A DNA stretch of 57,113 nucleotides from Microcaldota archaeon (GTDB lineage Archaea; Micrarchaeota; Micrarchaeia; Micrarchaeales; CABMGC01): assembly GCA_028866835.1 (NCBI GenBank), contig JAGWHJ010000005.1, positions 1 to 57,113 on the forward strand, read 5' to 3'. Below the pieces are notes generated by a model. That model was not told the origin of the DNA. It saw nothing but the letters and a program-made list of their open reading frames with translations, and ran no database searches. Position numbers and translations under genes: made by a program. Below, piece by piece: positions 40,753-48,832 of the stretch. Within the stretch, counting starts at the first letter, position 1. The number at the start of each line of letters is the position of its first letter.

Positions 40753-41940
40753 ATGGCGTCTGAGTTCCTCGCACTTGCGGTGACCGCTTTCTCCCTGGGC
40801 CTTGCAAGCATAATCGCATTGAAGTTCAGGATCCCTCCGCTGATAGTCTTCCTCCTCATGGGGATGATCGCGGGCACGTACGGCTTCCTTCAGTCGAACA
40901 CGATAATAACCTTCATAGGCAATCTCGGCAGCGTGCTCCTGCTCTTCGCCATCGGGACAGAGTTCTCCATATACAAGCTCTTCAAATCGGGGTTCTTCAA
41001 GGAGGCCAAGACCGCCCTAGTGGAGGTGGGCGTGACCTTCTTCCTCCTGTACCTGTTCTTCTCGCTCTGGCTCAGCATAAGCGTCGCGCTGATACTCGCG
41101 CTTGCATTCTCAATAACCAGCACGGGCATATCCCTCAAGCTGCTGCAGGAGCTCAACATGAGCAAGAAGTTCGACATACCCCTCATAATAAAGATAAGCG
41201 TGATAGAGGACCTGCTCGCTGTGCTCATGTTCACATTCATAAGCTCCTACTCTCTCTCCCAGGGGCAACCGTTCAACCAGGTAGTCGAATCGTTCATACT
41301 GTCGATAATACTGTTCGTCATGGCGTACTACGCGTTCTACGTCTTCCTCAACAAGTTCCTCTTCAGGTACGAGATAAAGGAGGAAGATCTACTGATGCTG
41401 GCGCTCGGAGTGCTCCTGCTGCTCGTGTCTATAGCCGGGGCCCTGAACCTATCCACGTCGTTCGGCGCATACATCTCGGGGAGCATAGTGAGCATATGGA
41501 AGGACAGGTGGAAGAGCATAGATGCGGACCTGAAGAAATTCTCCTACATATTCATCTCCATATTCTTCCTCTCCATAGGGCTGCAGGTGAGCCTTCTTAA
41601 CGTAGATTTCCTCATGCTGTTGATAATACTGCCGGTGGTGCTAGTTGTCAAGTTCGCAGGCGTCTTCGCCGGCACGCAGGTCTCATACTGGAGCTCTAGG
41701 CTCTCGTTCTTCAACTCCATAGGCATGCTGTCAAGGGGAGAGCTGACGCTGGTTCTGGTCAGCGCCGCGGTCACATCAGGGCTGCTGCCGCAGGGCTATC
41801 TCGGCCTCGCGGCGCTCGTAGTGTTCCTCACCGTGGTTGCTACGTTCATAATGCTGACAAGGTCTGTCGACATGTACACGGCGATACGCATACGCTTCCC
41901 TAAAGTCAGGATAGGACACCAAGCAAGGAGATGGCATTAG
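40753..41940 (+). CDS. Cation/proton antiporter, CPA2 family
   Basis: 395 residues with about 12 hydrophobic helices. The CPA2 (KefB/NapA-like) hallmarks are LLLFAIGTEFS in helix 3-4, SITSTGISLKLL, the conserved acidic SVIEDLLAVL, and a final helix with SRGELTLVLVSAAV. It exchanges Na+ or K+ for protons across the membrane and would help keep internal pH neutral, useful if the organism lives in acid. No C-terminal TrkA domain is present. It has its own AT-rich promoter after the divergent ubiE gene. Confidence 0.9.
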   Translation: MASEFLALAVTAFSLGLASIIALKFRIPPLIVFLLMGMIAGTYGFLQSNTIITFIGNLGSVLLLFAIGTEFSIYKLFKSGFFKEAKTALVEVGVTFFLLYLFFSLWLSISVALILALAFSITSTGISLKLLQELNMSKKFDIPLIIKISVIEDLLAVLMFTFISSYSLSQGQPFNQVVESFILSIILFVMAYYAFYVFLNKFLFRYEIKEEDLLMLALGVLLLLVSIAGALNLSTSFGAYISGSIVSIWKDRWKSIDADLKKFSYIFISIFFLSIGLQVSLLNVDFLMLLIILPVVLVVKFAGVFAGTQVSYWSSRLSFFNSIGMLSRGELTLVLVSAAVTSGLLPQGYLGLAALVVFLTVVATFIMLTRSVDMYTAIRIRFPKVRIGHQARRWH

Positions 41941-41956
41941 CACACGCACGAATGCG

Positions 41957-42841
41957 TTAAGGCTGCGTATATCCGTTATACCAGTAGCCTATGTAATTGA
42001 TAGGGCCGTTCGTCTGGTCGTTGTCGCTGTTCCCGGAATAGTCGTTGGCGTCACCGTTGAGCGGCCACCACCCGAGTATGTACTGCGCGCTTATCGGCAC
42101 GCCGCCTATGCCTTCCATATAAAGGGTATGCACCTGGCCCGCTGTCATGGAGATGTTGTAGAACTGGAAGTTTGAGAGCATGCCGTTATACTTCGCTCCG
42201 GAGCCGCAGTTCGTAGAGTCGGAGGCTCCAAGCGAATAAAACATCTGATTCGCACCGCCAGGGACCGAGCGCGTGCCGCTTCTGCTGCCTCCCTGCACAC
42301 CGTCAACATATCCGGTGTACGTGCTCCCATCATACGTCATTATTATATTGCTCCATTGGTCTGTAGGAACCTGCCCTACGGAGATGCACGGCAGGCTCCA
42401 CATCCTTATGTAGGCGTTCCCGTTCACGAGCTCTATCCAGCTGTCGTGCCAGGCTCCGCCCCTTGAAAGCTCATCCACAACTATGCCGCTTGAAGAAGTC
42501 GGATCAACCCATATGGATATCGTGAACGGCTGGGCCCTGTTGTTCAATGTGCCAAAGCCATTGCCCTGGACCGCGCTGCTGGACCCGGCCAGGCCCAGCA
42601 CATATTTTGGTATTGCACTGAGACATTGGCCCACAAAGTTGGCTCCCTGCGAATTCCTCACCGCCTGGCATGAGCCTGGCGAAGCCTTAAGCGTAAAATA
42701 ATAGGGGTTGAATATCCCTATCTCGTACAGAGCAACGAGAACTATTGCTATTACGAGTATCGCCCATCCGTATGTCATCAGATACTCCATTGCGGACTGG
42801 GACTTGAACCCTGCATACTCTGATTTTCTCATGCGATTCAT
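41957..42841 (-). CDS. Type-IV-pilin-like anchored protein with LamG domain
   Basis: 294 residues. After a short basic leader, the sequence GFKS is followed by QSAMEYLMTYGWAILVIAIV, a class III (prepilin peptidase) signal with Glu at +5 and a hydrophobic stalk. This form is frequent in DPANN and other archaea. The body (about 85-270) is a LamG/concanavalin-like jelly roll (FTISIWVDPTSS, YTGYVDGVQGG, LGWWPLNGDANDYSGN), expected to bind glycans or surfaces. It may be a minor pilin or adhesin. ATG 42841 is chosen over the longer frame because the signal is then near the N-terminus. Confidence 0.82.
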   Translation of the reverse strand: MNRMRKSEYAGFKSQSAMEYLMTYGWAILVIAIVLVALYEIGIFNPYYFTLKASPGSCQAVRNSQGANFVGQCLSAIPKYVLGLAGSSSAVQGNGFGTLNNRAQPFTISIWVDPTSSSGIVVDELSRGGAWHDSWIELVNGNAYIRMWSLPCISVGQVPTDQWSNIIMTYDGSTYTGYVDGVQGGSRSGTRSVPGGANQMFYSLGASDSTNCGSGAKYNGMLSNFQFYNISMTAGQVHTLYMEGIGGVPISAQYILGWWPLNGDANDYSGNSDNDQTNGPINYIGYWYNGYTQP

Positions 42842-42942
42842 ATTAACACCAAGGAAAGAATAAAAAATGGTAGCACCATCCAAAGGGCTGCGCATAAGCT
42901 ATTTAAGCGTTCCAAGAAGAGTTAAAGAGAAGGCGACTTGGG

Positions 42943-43923
42943 ATGGCTCTTGAGGCATGCGGCTACTCTATAGCTCTAGACACCCATGACTCTAAGGCTG
43001 ATGTCAATTTCGTCTCCCATGCGCACTCCGACCATACGTCCGGGCTCAGGAAGAGCAAGAAGGTCATAGCGAGCGCGGCGACGATGGACCTTATAGAGGT
43101 GAGGAAGAGGTCGAGGTTCGATGCCCTCGAGATACCGCAGGGCATCAGGATGCTGAACTCGGGCCACATGCTCGGCTCGAAGCAGCTTTATGTAGAGAAC
43201 GGGGAAACAGGCATCTCCTTCCTCTACAGCGGCGACTTCCAGATGCAGGAATCGCAGGTCGCGGACAGGATAGAGACCACCGAGGCGGATGTGCTTGTGA
43301 TAGATTCGACGTACCCCTACCCTGACGTGCAGTTCGACGACAGATCAGAGACGATAACTGCCATACAGCACTACGCGACGGCCAAACTCGACTATGGTGT
43401 AACCCTCTTCGGTGCGTACACGATGGGGAAGGCCCAGGAGATGATACGGATACTCAACGAGGCCGGCATAGCCCCTTTCGTGAGCTGGAAGATAGCCGAG
43501 ATCTGCGAGGCCTATGGAAGGCACAACGTGAGGCTGGACTACCTGCCTTACAAGGACGACAATGAGCTCAGCGCTCTCGCCAAAAGGGTCTCTGTGGGAG
43601 TGGTCGACGTGGGCCGCGTTGAAGAGGTCAGGAGGACGGTCTCGGAGAACGCTAACAGGAGGGTGTTCACCGCCGTAGCCACAGGATTTGCGAAGATGTT
43701 CAAGTTCAATACTGATGTACAGTTCACGCTTTCGGACCACGCGGACTTTGCGCAGTCGGTAGAGTACATAGGCCTGTGCAATCCGAAGGTCATCTACACG
43801 TGCGGAGGCAACTCGCAGGTATTCGCCAAGAACCTGAGCGCGAAGGGCTACAATGCGCATCCCGTGTGGGACATGTCCGAGATATGCAACGTCGCCTCGC
43901 TGCTCACTTCCAAGATAAGATGA
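42943..43923 (+). CDS. Metallo-beta-lactamase-fold RNase/exonuclease (YSH1/COG1236-like)
   Basis: 326 residues. The metal motif is SHAHSDHTSGL, followed by NSGHMLGSKQLYVE, LYSGDFQMQE and the late SDHADF, in the order of the mRNA-3'-end-processing/exonuclease clade. The beta-CASP insert is short, and no KH domains are present, unlike FttA at 5637. It may degrade or trim RNA, or act on DNA like ligase-associated exonucleases; the sequence alone does not decide. It is divergent from the pilin-LamG gene, and its end is followed by two hairpins. Confidence 0.85.
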   Translation: MALEACGYSIALDTHDSKADVNFVSHAHSDHTSGLRKSKKVIASAATMDLIEVRKRSRFDALEIPQGIRMLNSGHMLGSKQLYVENGETGISFLYSGDFQMQESQVADRIETTEADVLVIDSTYPYPDVQFDDRSETITAIQHYATAKLDYGVTLFGAYTMGKAQEMIRILNEAGIAPFVSWKIAEICEAYGRHNVRLDYLPYKDDNELSALAKRVSVGVVDVGRVEEVRRTVSENANRRVFTAVATGFAKMFKFNTDVQFTLSDHADFAQSVEYIGLCNPKVIYTCGGNSQVFAKNLSAKGYNAHPVWDMSEICNVASLLTSKIR

Positions 43924-43930
43924 TGTGGTA

Positions 43931-43982
43931 GGCGGGCCTGCAGTCCCGCCCCTGTTTCTAGGTGACGCCAAGCCTCCTTGGC
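43931..43982. repeat. Two consecutive perfect hairpins after the MBL gene
   Basis: GGCGGG (43931-43936) pairs with CCCGCC (43945-43950) over an 8-base loop. GCCAAG (43967-43972) pairs with CTTGGC (43977-43982) over a 4-base loop. They begin 8 nt after the MBL stop. No U tract follows, so they are not classic intrinsic terminators; a 3'-end processing structure or a remnant of a small mobile element is possible. Confidence 0.4.
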
Positions 43983-44149
43983 ATTCGGTATTATGCATGA
44001 AAACAAATATAAGCTTTACCATAGATAAAAGATTTTATAGCAACATATAAATATTTTACTTGTGTAAATGACATTGCAAAGAGCGTAGCCATACGCTATA
44101 AAAGCTGGCACTATTTCTAGGTGTGGCATTCCTGATTTTGGGTGACTAT

Positions 44150-44782
44150 ATGGGTAGTGTAAACTATGGGCATAGGAATGAGAAGCAGCTCAGGAAGACC
44201 ATCGCGAAGATGCTCGAAGAGGCATGTTTCGCCGCTCAGGACCCGCGCATAACTGAGGACCTCTGCAAGGCGGTGCACCTCCTCGTGGAGGGGTATGCAA
44301 ACTGCAGGGAGTTCGGGCGCACGGGGCTGAAGCGCAGATGGTACGAGGCAACGGCATACATATCGCAGGAAAGGATCGAGTGCGAACTCGTACAGGGTGT
44401 GGCGGGCTCTTCGCCGCCATGCCGCACGGCCCAGCCAGCCTCCTGGCGCTCAGCCAGGGCTCTCCTGCACGACGCACCGGCCGTTCTGGAGCGCGCAGCC
44501 CAACTTCCCGGCAAGCATATAGTCCGGGCATATCTCCGCCTTTGGATAAGTCAGCGAATACTGCTGGGACAGCTCGACCTTGTAAGCCATGTTCGGGCAT
44601 ATGAACTGGTTCGGGACGTTGTTGTCGCAGCCGCTTATCAGCTGCAGGTAGCACTGCGAGGCAGAAGTGGCGTTGAACACGGACTGGTTTACCGTGAACC
44701 CGTTCTTCTCGGCGTTCTGCACCTCCTGCTGCGCGCTGACGGCAACTATGGTCTGGTTCACGGTGGTCGAGCTGCTGGATGA
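44150..44782 (+). CDS. Hypothetical protein; 3' half antisense to the next gene
   Basis: GGTGA four bases before ATG 44150 gives a good Shine-Dalgarno start. Residues 1-85 look like a real helical protein (KQLRKTIAKMLEEAC, TEDLCKAVHLLVEGY). From about residue 95 the frame runs opposite the convergent gene 44450-44908 and has the Arg/Ala-rich, unstructured look of a shadow frame up to its stop at 44782. Either the genes truly overlap tail to tail by 333 nt, or a frameshift or assembly error hides the real end near 44400. Function unknown. The true extent is uncertain. Confidence 0.5.
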   Translation: MGSVNYGHRNEKQLRKTIAKMLEEACFAAQDPRITEDLCKAVHLLVEGYANCREFGRTGLKRRWYEATAYISQERIECELVQGVAGSSPPCRTAQPASWRSARALLHDAPAVLERAAQLPGKHIVRAYLRLWISQRILLGQLDLVSHVRAYELVRDVVVAAAYQLQVALRGRSGVEHGLVYREPVLLGVLHLLLRADGNYGLVHGGRAAG

Positions 44783-44908
44783 GGCATTGGAAGTGGTCGT
44801 GCTCGTGCTCTGCTGCGCGGAGCCCACAAGGTAGAAGATTATGAATATCGTGATTATCCCTATGGCTAGAATCGACAGTATCACTGTGAGCGGGTCCCTG
44901 CCATCCAT
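44450..44908 (-). CDS. Membrane-anchored small extracellular protein
   Basis: 152 residues. A single hydrophobic helix (about 9-30, ILSILAIGIITIFIIFYLVG) is followed by a Ser/Thr stalk and a ~95-residue domain with five Cys (YLQLISGCDNN, FICPNMAYK, EICPDYML, GCALQNGRC). Function not recognised. The anchor-stalk-domain build matches the other surface proteins here. The start ATG 44908 follows AT-rich promoter sequence shared with the divergent gene at 44963. The 3' end overlaps the plus-strand gene from 44150. Confidence 0.68.
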   Translation of the reverse strand: MDGRDPLTVILSILAIGIITIFIIFYLVGSAQQSTSTTTSNASSSSSTTVNQTIVAVSAQQEVQNAEKNGFTVNQSVFNATSASQCYLQLISGCDNNVPNQFICPNMAYKVELSQQYSLTYPKAEICPDYMLAGKLGCALQNGRCVVQESPG

Positions 44909-44962
44909 AATACAATGTCTACAAGAAACAATATAAATAAGGCGTTACCAGCTATCTAAACT

Positions 44963-45535
44963 ATGAACAAGAGGGGCGAAGGCGGTGCGATCACTGGCGA
45001 GGCACCGGCATGGCTTCTGTGCTACGACATGCTGATAAAGGTAAAGGACGAGCTCACGCTCGAGGCCATAGACATACTCCACGACGAGATAAAGGCCAAG
45101 CACATCGACATCACAGGTTATGTCTCCCTGCTGCCCGACAAGTCCGATGAGCTGCAGCGTGACATGTACATAATAAACAACCTCCTGATCAGGGAGAACG
45201 AGATAAGGGAGCAATACGCAGCGTACCTCGAAGACAGCTCAGGTACTACTGACGGGAAGGAACTCGCAAGGGCCGAGGAGCTGAAGAGGTTCCTTCTCGC
45301 GCTCGATGCCATCTCGATGCTCATGGGCTACAGCAGGCTCGTGGCGAAATGGGCCGAGGACACAGGTGAGTTCTACGATTCTTCGGATCCTGCCGAGATA
45401 GTCAGGAGGACGATGGAGCCGGAGGGGCAGAGGCGCCAGCTGGCCGAGTACATACTCTCCAGCGCAAAGTTCAGGAAGAGCGATGCGCTCAGCGAGGATG
45501 AATTCGAGATAATAAGGAGGTCATTGAGGTCATAG
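44963..45535 (+). CDS. Hypothetical helical cytoplasmic protein
   Basis: 190 residues, acidic and all-helical in appearance, with no membrane segment or known motif. Long amphipathic stretches (DELTLEAIDILHDEIKAKH, ELARAEELKRFLLALDAI) suggest a helical bundle or coiled-coil protein. Codon use fits the neighbours and it has an ordinary start, so it is a real gene of unknown role. It is followed after 47 nt by a polytopic membrane protein on the same strand with its own TTTAAATA box. Confidence 0.65.
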   Translation: MNKRGEGGAITGEAPAWLLCYDMLIKVKDELTLEAIDILHDEIKAKHIDITGYVSLLPDKSDELQRDMYIINNLLIRENEIREQYAAYLEDSSGTTDGKELARAEELKRFLLALDAISMLMGYSRLVAKWAEDTGEFYDSSDPAEIVRRTMEPEGQRRQLAEYILSSAKFRKSDALSEDEFEIIRRSLRS

Positions 45536-45582
45536 CAACGTTTAAATACCCAGCCCCATAGTATTAGTAATGGGTATGTTTC

Positions 45583-46308
45583 ATGGGAGAAAAACCGAAA
45601 CTTGTATTCGTATTGGTATTTCTAGGCGCGCTCGCGATTCTATACGGCTCAGTGAATCTTATATACCAGGCGAACGGCATGGTAGGCGGCATCATAGGCA
45701 TATTCGGCGGACTCCTTTCGCTGCTCTCGTCCATAATGCTTTACAGCAGCAAGGAGGCGACGGTCAAGCAGTGGTCGAGCATCGCGCTGCTTGCAGCATT
45801 CCTGAGCACTGCGGCATTCTATAACATCTATCTCGGCTTTTCGTTCGTCATAATAGGCAGCATCCTCGGCCTGACGCACCAGGATGTGATAGTAGGAAAG
45901 GAGATATTCATAGTTACACTGCTCGGAGGAATAGCGCTCTTCATAGGCTCCATATTCCTGATAAGCACCAGCGGCTCCCTGCTCATAATAGAGACCGGGC
46001 TCATAGGCGCGCTTCTCGGCATCTTCGTGATAATGAACGCCACCAAGCTCTACGGCAGCACGCCAGAATTCATACAGAGGATCTCGCTCTCGATACTCAT
46101 CATCGGCGTGATAAGCCTCTCCGTAGACCTTCTCTCAATATCGCTTGCGATACGCGCCGTCCTGCCCATAGGCATAGCCGTCGGCACAATACTCACCATA
46201 ACGGGCAGCTACTCCGGCTCGATCCTGCCGAACATCTATGAGCACAACAGGAAGAGGGAGGCTGCAGCCAGCAAGAAGGGCGCAAGAAGGACGGGCAGAA
46301 GGCGCTGA
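45583..46308 (+). CDS. Polytopic membrane protein of unknown function
   Basis: 241 residues with about seven or eight hydrophobic helices and a basic C-terminal tail (NRKREAAASKKGARR). Gly-rich helices (GGIIGIFGGLLSLL, IGALLGIFVIM) suggest tight packing. No family recognised. TTTAAATA at about 45541 puts the transcript start near 45570, giving a short leader before ATG 45583. Endonuclease IV follows 3 nt after its stop, so the two are probably co-transcribed. Confidence 0.65.
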   Translation: MGEKPKLVFVLVFLGALAILYGSVNLIYQANGMVGGIIGIFGGLLSLLSSIMLYSSKEATVKQWSSIALLAAFLSTAAFYNIYLGFSFVIIGSILGLTHQDVIVGKEIFIVTLLGGIALFIGSIFLISTSGSLLIIETGLIGALLGIFVIMNATKLYGSTPEFIQRISLSILIIGVISLSVDLLSISLAIRAVLPIGIAVGTILTITGSYSGSILPNIYEHNRKREAAASKKGARRTGRRR

Positions 46309-46311
46309 CTG

Positions 46312-47139
46312 ATGCTTAGGATAGGATACCATGTCTCCATAGCGAAGGGCCTGGACCTCGCATTCGACAGGGCGAAGGCGGTCGGCTGCACAGCGATGCA
46401 GTTGTTTGTATCCAACCCCAGAGGATGGAGCGTTGACAGGCCCGGAGCGGCCGTTGAGAAAGCATTCTCAGCGAAGAGGCGGGAATTCGACATCGTTCCT
46501 GTAGCACATATGCCATACCTGCCGAATCTCGCATCCTCGAATCCCATGATATCCTCAAGATCAATCCTTTCGCTTAGGTCAAACCTATCGTCATGCAACT
46601 CGCTTGGCATAGGATATCTAGTGGCGCATCTCGGGAGCCACATGGGCAACGGGAAGGAGAAGGGCATCTCTAACATAATCGATGCGCTTGACAGGGTAGC
46701 CGACGATGTAGGCAGCGTGAGGATACTGCTCGAGAACCAGGCGGGGCACAGGAACAGCATAGGCGCGGACCTCAACGACCTCTCGGAGATACACGACAGG
46801 GCCTCGATTGCGAGGGCTGGGAAGCTGGGCTTCTGCCTCGACACATGCCACCTCTTCGCGGCCGGATACGACATAAGGAAGGCCGATGCGATCGATGTCA
46901 TAAAGAAGGACATCGGCCTGAATCTGGTCCATGTGCTTCACATGAACGACGCAAAATTCGAGCTCGGCTCAGGAAAGGACAGGCACGAGAACATAGGCTT
47001 CGGCCTCATAGGGAGGGAGGGCTTCCGCGTCTTTCTCGCTAATGGCGAGATACGGAAGAAGGTGCTGATACTCGAAACTCCGGCGAACGCGGAGCTGAAG
47101 CCAGGATACGAGCTCCGGATCCTCAAGGGCATGGCGTAA
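46312..47139 (+). CDS. nfo: Endonuclease IV (AP endonuclease)
   Basis: 275 residues. The TIM-barrel metal sites are visible: GYHVSIAKGL at the start, VAHLGSHMG, LLENQAG, CLDTCHLFAAG, HMNDAKFELGSGKDRHENIG and ILETP. The enzyme cuts DNA at abasic sites in base-excision repair. All zinc ligands seem present. It sits between a membrane protein gene (3 nt) and the HerA-like ATPase/nuclease gene (31 nt), so a DNA-repair or processing unit with the latter is possible. Confidence 0.94.
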   Translation: MLRIGYHVSIAKGLDLAFDRAKAVGCTAMQLFVSNPRGWSVDRPGAAVEKAFSAKRREFDIVPVAHMPYLPNLASSNPMISSRSILSLRSNLSSCNSLGIGYLVAHLGSHMGNGKEKGISNIIDALDRVADDVGSVRILLENQAGHRNSIGADLNDLSEIHDRASIARAGKLGFCLDTCHLFAAGYDIRKADAIDVIKKDIGLNLVHVLHMNDAKFELGSGKDRHENIGFGLIGREGFRVFLANGEIRKKVLILETPANAELKPGYELRILKGMA

Positions 47140-47170
47140 AGATTTCAGCATCTGCAGACTGGTGATTCTT

Positions 47171-48802
47171 ATGCTGTGGTTCAAAAAGGACGAGAATACG
47201 GTAGGCGAGATAAGGAGCAGGCTTTCTTTGGGCAGATTTTTTGCCGGCATGCCTGCTTGGCGCTGGAAAAGGGTGCGCTTCAGAAGGCTCTCCATAGATC
47301 CAGGCAGGGGCATAAACCCGCACATCGTCATAGTTGGCGAGAGCGGCAGCGGGAAGTCGAGCCTCTGCAGGCTCATCGCAAGCAGCATCGCAAGGAGCGG
47401 CGCGCACGTTGCGATACTGGATCCGCACAACGAGTACCTAGGCCTTGCGGAGCGTATAGGCGCGCGCGTGTACGACGCGTCGTACAACGCGATAAACCTC
47501 TTCGATCTAGATGGCATGGAGGAGAAGGAGAGGGCGAGCGAGATCATGGGCCTCTGCAAGAGGATCTTCAGGCTCGGCGAGGTCCAGGGCTACACGCTCT
47601 ACAGGTGCATAATGTACACGTACATGGTGGCCGGCAGCAGGGGCAGGGTGCCGAACATGAACGACCTGCTCTTCACGATAAAGGCATTCAGGAGGAATGC
47701 GAAGGCAGGAGAAGCGGCAGTGCTTGAGGGCCTTGAGCGTAGGATCTCGCTCATAGCCGGCGGCACAAGCGCAAGGCCCGCGAGCATGGACAAGGTCATA
47801 GGAGGAAACAGCGTCTTCCTGCTCTCCAAACTCCACACTGGCGAGGCGCAGACGGTGTACATGGAAGGCTTCCTGAGGAAGGTCTATGCTAGGATGCTCT
47901 CCCTGGAGAAGAGCGGGCATGCGAGGCTCTATATAGTCATAGACGAGGCTGGAAAGCTTGGAGACAACCCGGTACTGGGCAAGCTCGCTGCCGAAGGGAG
48001 GAAGTACGGCATAGGGGTTGTTGCGATAGCGCAGCGCGCGAAGAGCATAGACGCCAACATGCGCAACAACGCATCGCTCTTCATCTCCTTCTATCAGCGC
48101 GAACCGGAGGAGCTGAACTACGTAGCGAACTTCGTGTCGGGAGGCAACGAGCTGGGCAGGTTCATCGAGGTCAAGAGGGCGATAAGGAACCTAGGGAGGG
48201 GAAGCGCGGTCGTGCTGAGCCAGAGCTTCAGGGAGCCCCTTGTCGTGGACTTTGACAGCATAGAGGTGCCTGCAACGAACCTTGAGTTCAGCATAGTTGA
48301 CGCATCGACAAAGGCGATAAGCGAGGGCGAGCTGTTGAGAAGGCTCCGCGCTGAAGGCAGGAAGAGTGGCGAGATAGACGAGGTGATAAGCAGGCTGATC
48401 CTTGAAGGGACGTTGCAGCGGCACGCGGTAAAGTCTGGAACGGAATACGATGGCAACTGGTACATCTCGATGCAGAGGAACAGCGCGGAGCATGACGTAT
48501 GCGTCGCCATAATAAGCAGGCATCTCTCGTCGCTCAAGATTCCGAACAGGATATACAACAGCTCCTACGGGCCTGACGTGATAGCCTATTCCAACGGGCG
48601 GAAGATAGCGATAGAGTACGAGACAGGGACGAAAAGCCCGGAGCAGACGGGGAGGATGGTAAACTTCAGGAGGGGCGCATACGCCTCGGTAACGATAGTT
48701 GCCAACGACCGATTCTACGCCAAATACCTGGGCATCGATGGCGCCCGCATCGTAAGGCTATCGGACATCCTGAATGCCAGGTCCATTGACATCCTGGGGT
48801 AA
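47171..48802 (+). CDS. HerA/VirB4-like ATPase fused to PD-(D/E)XK-type nuclease domain
   Basis: 543 residues from ATG 47171, supported by GGTGATT just upstream. A short N-terminal region is followed by Walker A VGESGSGKSSL, Walker B YIVIDEAGKLG and the GVVAIAQRAKSID sensor region, matching the HerA/FtsK/VirB4 pumping ATPases. The segment at about 390-430 may be a winged helix. The C-terminal ~90 residues contain GPDVIAYSNGRKIAIEYETGTK, i.e. the Asp...Glu-x-Glu arrangement of PD-(D/E)XK nucleases. The usual catalytic Lys is replaced by Glu, a known variation. Thus one protein combines a DNA motor with a nuclease-like fold. It could act in repair, DNA transfer or defence. Confidence 0.82.
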   Translation: MLWFKKDENTVGEIRSRLSLGRFFAGMPAWRWKRVRFRRLSIDPGRGINPHIVIVGESGSGKSSLCRLIASSIARSGAHVAILDPHNEYLGLAERIGARVYDASYNAINLFDLDGMEEKERASEIMGLCKRIFRLGEVQGYTLYRCIMYTYMVAGSRGRVPNMNDLLFTIKAFRRNAKAGEAAVLEGLERRISLIAGGTSARPASMDKVIGGNSVFLLSKLHTGEAQTVYMEGFLRKVYARMLSLEKSGHARLYIVIDEAGKLGDNPVLGKLAAEGRKYGIGVVAIAQRAKSIDANMRNNASLFISFYQREPEELNYVANFVSGGNELGRFIEVKRAIRNLGRGSAVVLSQSFREPLVVDFDSIEVPATNLEFSIVDASTKAISEGELLRRLRAEGRKSGEIDEVISRLILEGTLQRHAVKSGTEYDGNWYISMQRNSAEHDVCVAIISRHLSSLKIPNRIYNSSYGPDVIAYSNGRKIAIEYETGTKSPEQTGRMVNFRRGAYASVTIVANDRFYAKYLGIDGARIVRLSDILNARSIDILG

Positions 48803-48832
48803 AATTTTATATAATCAATGGTATAATTAATT

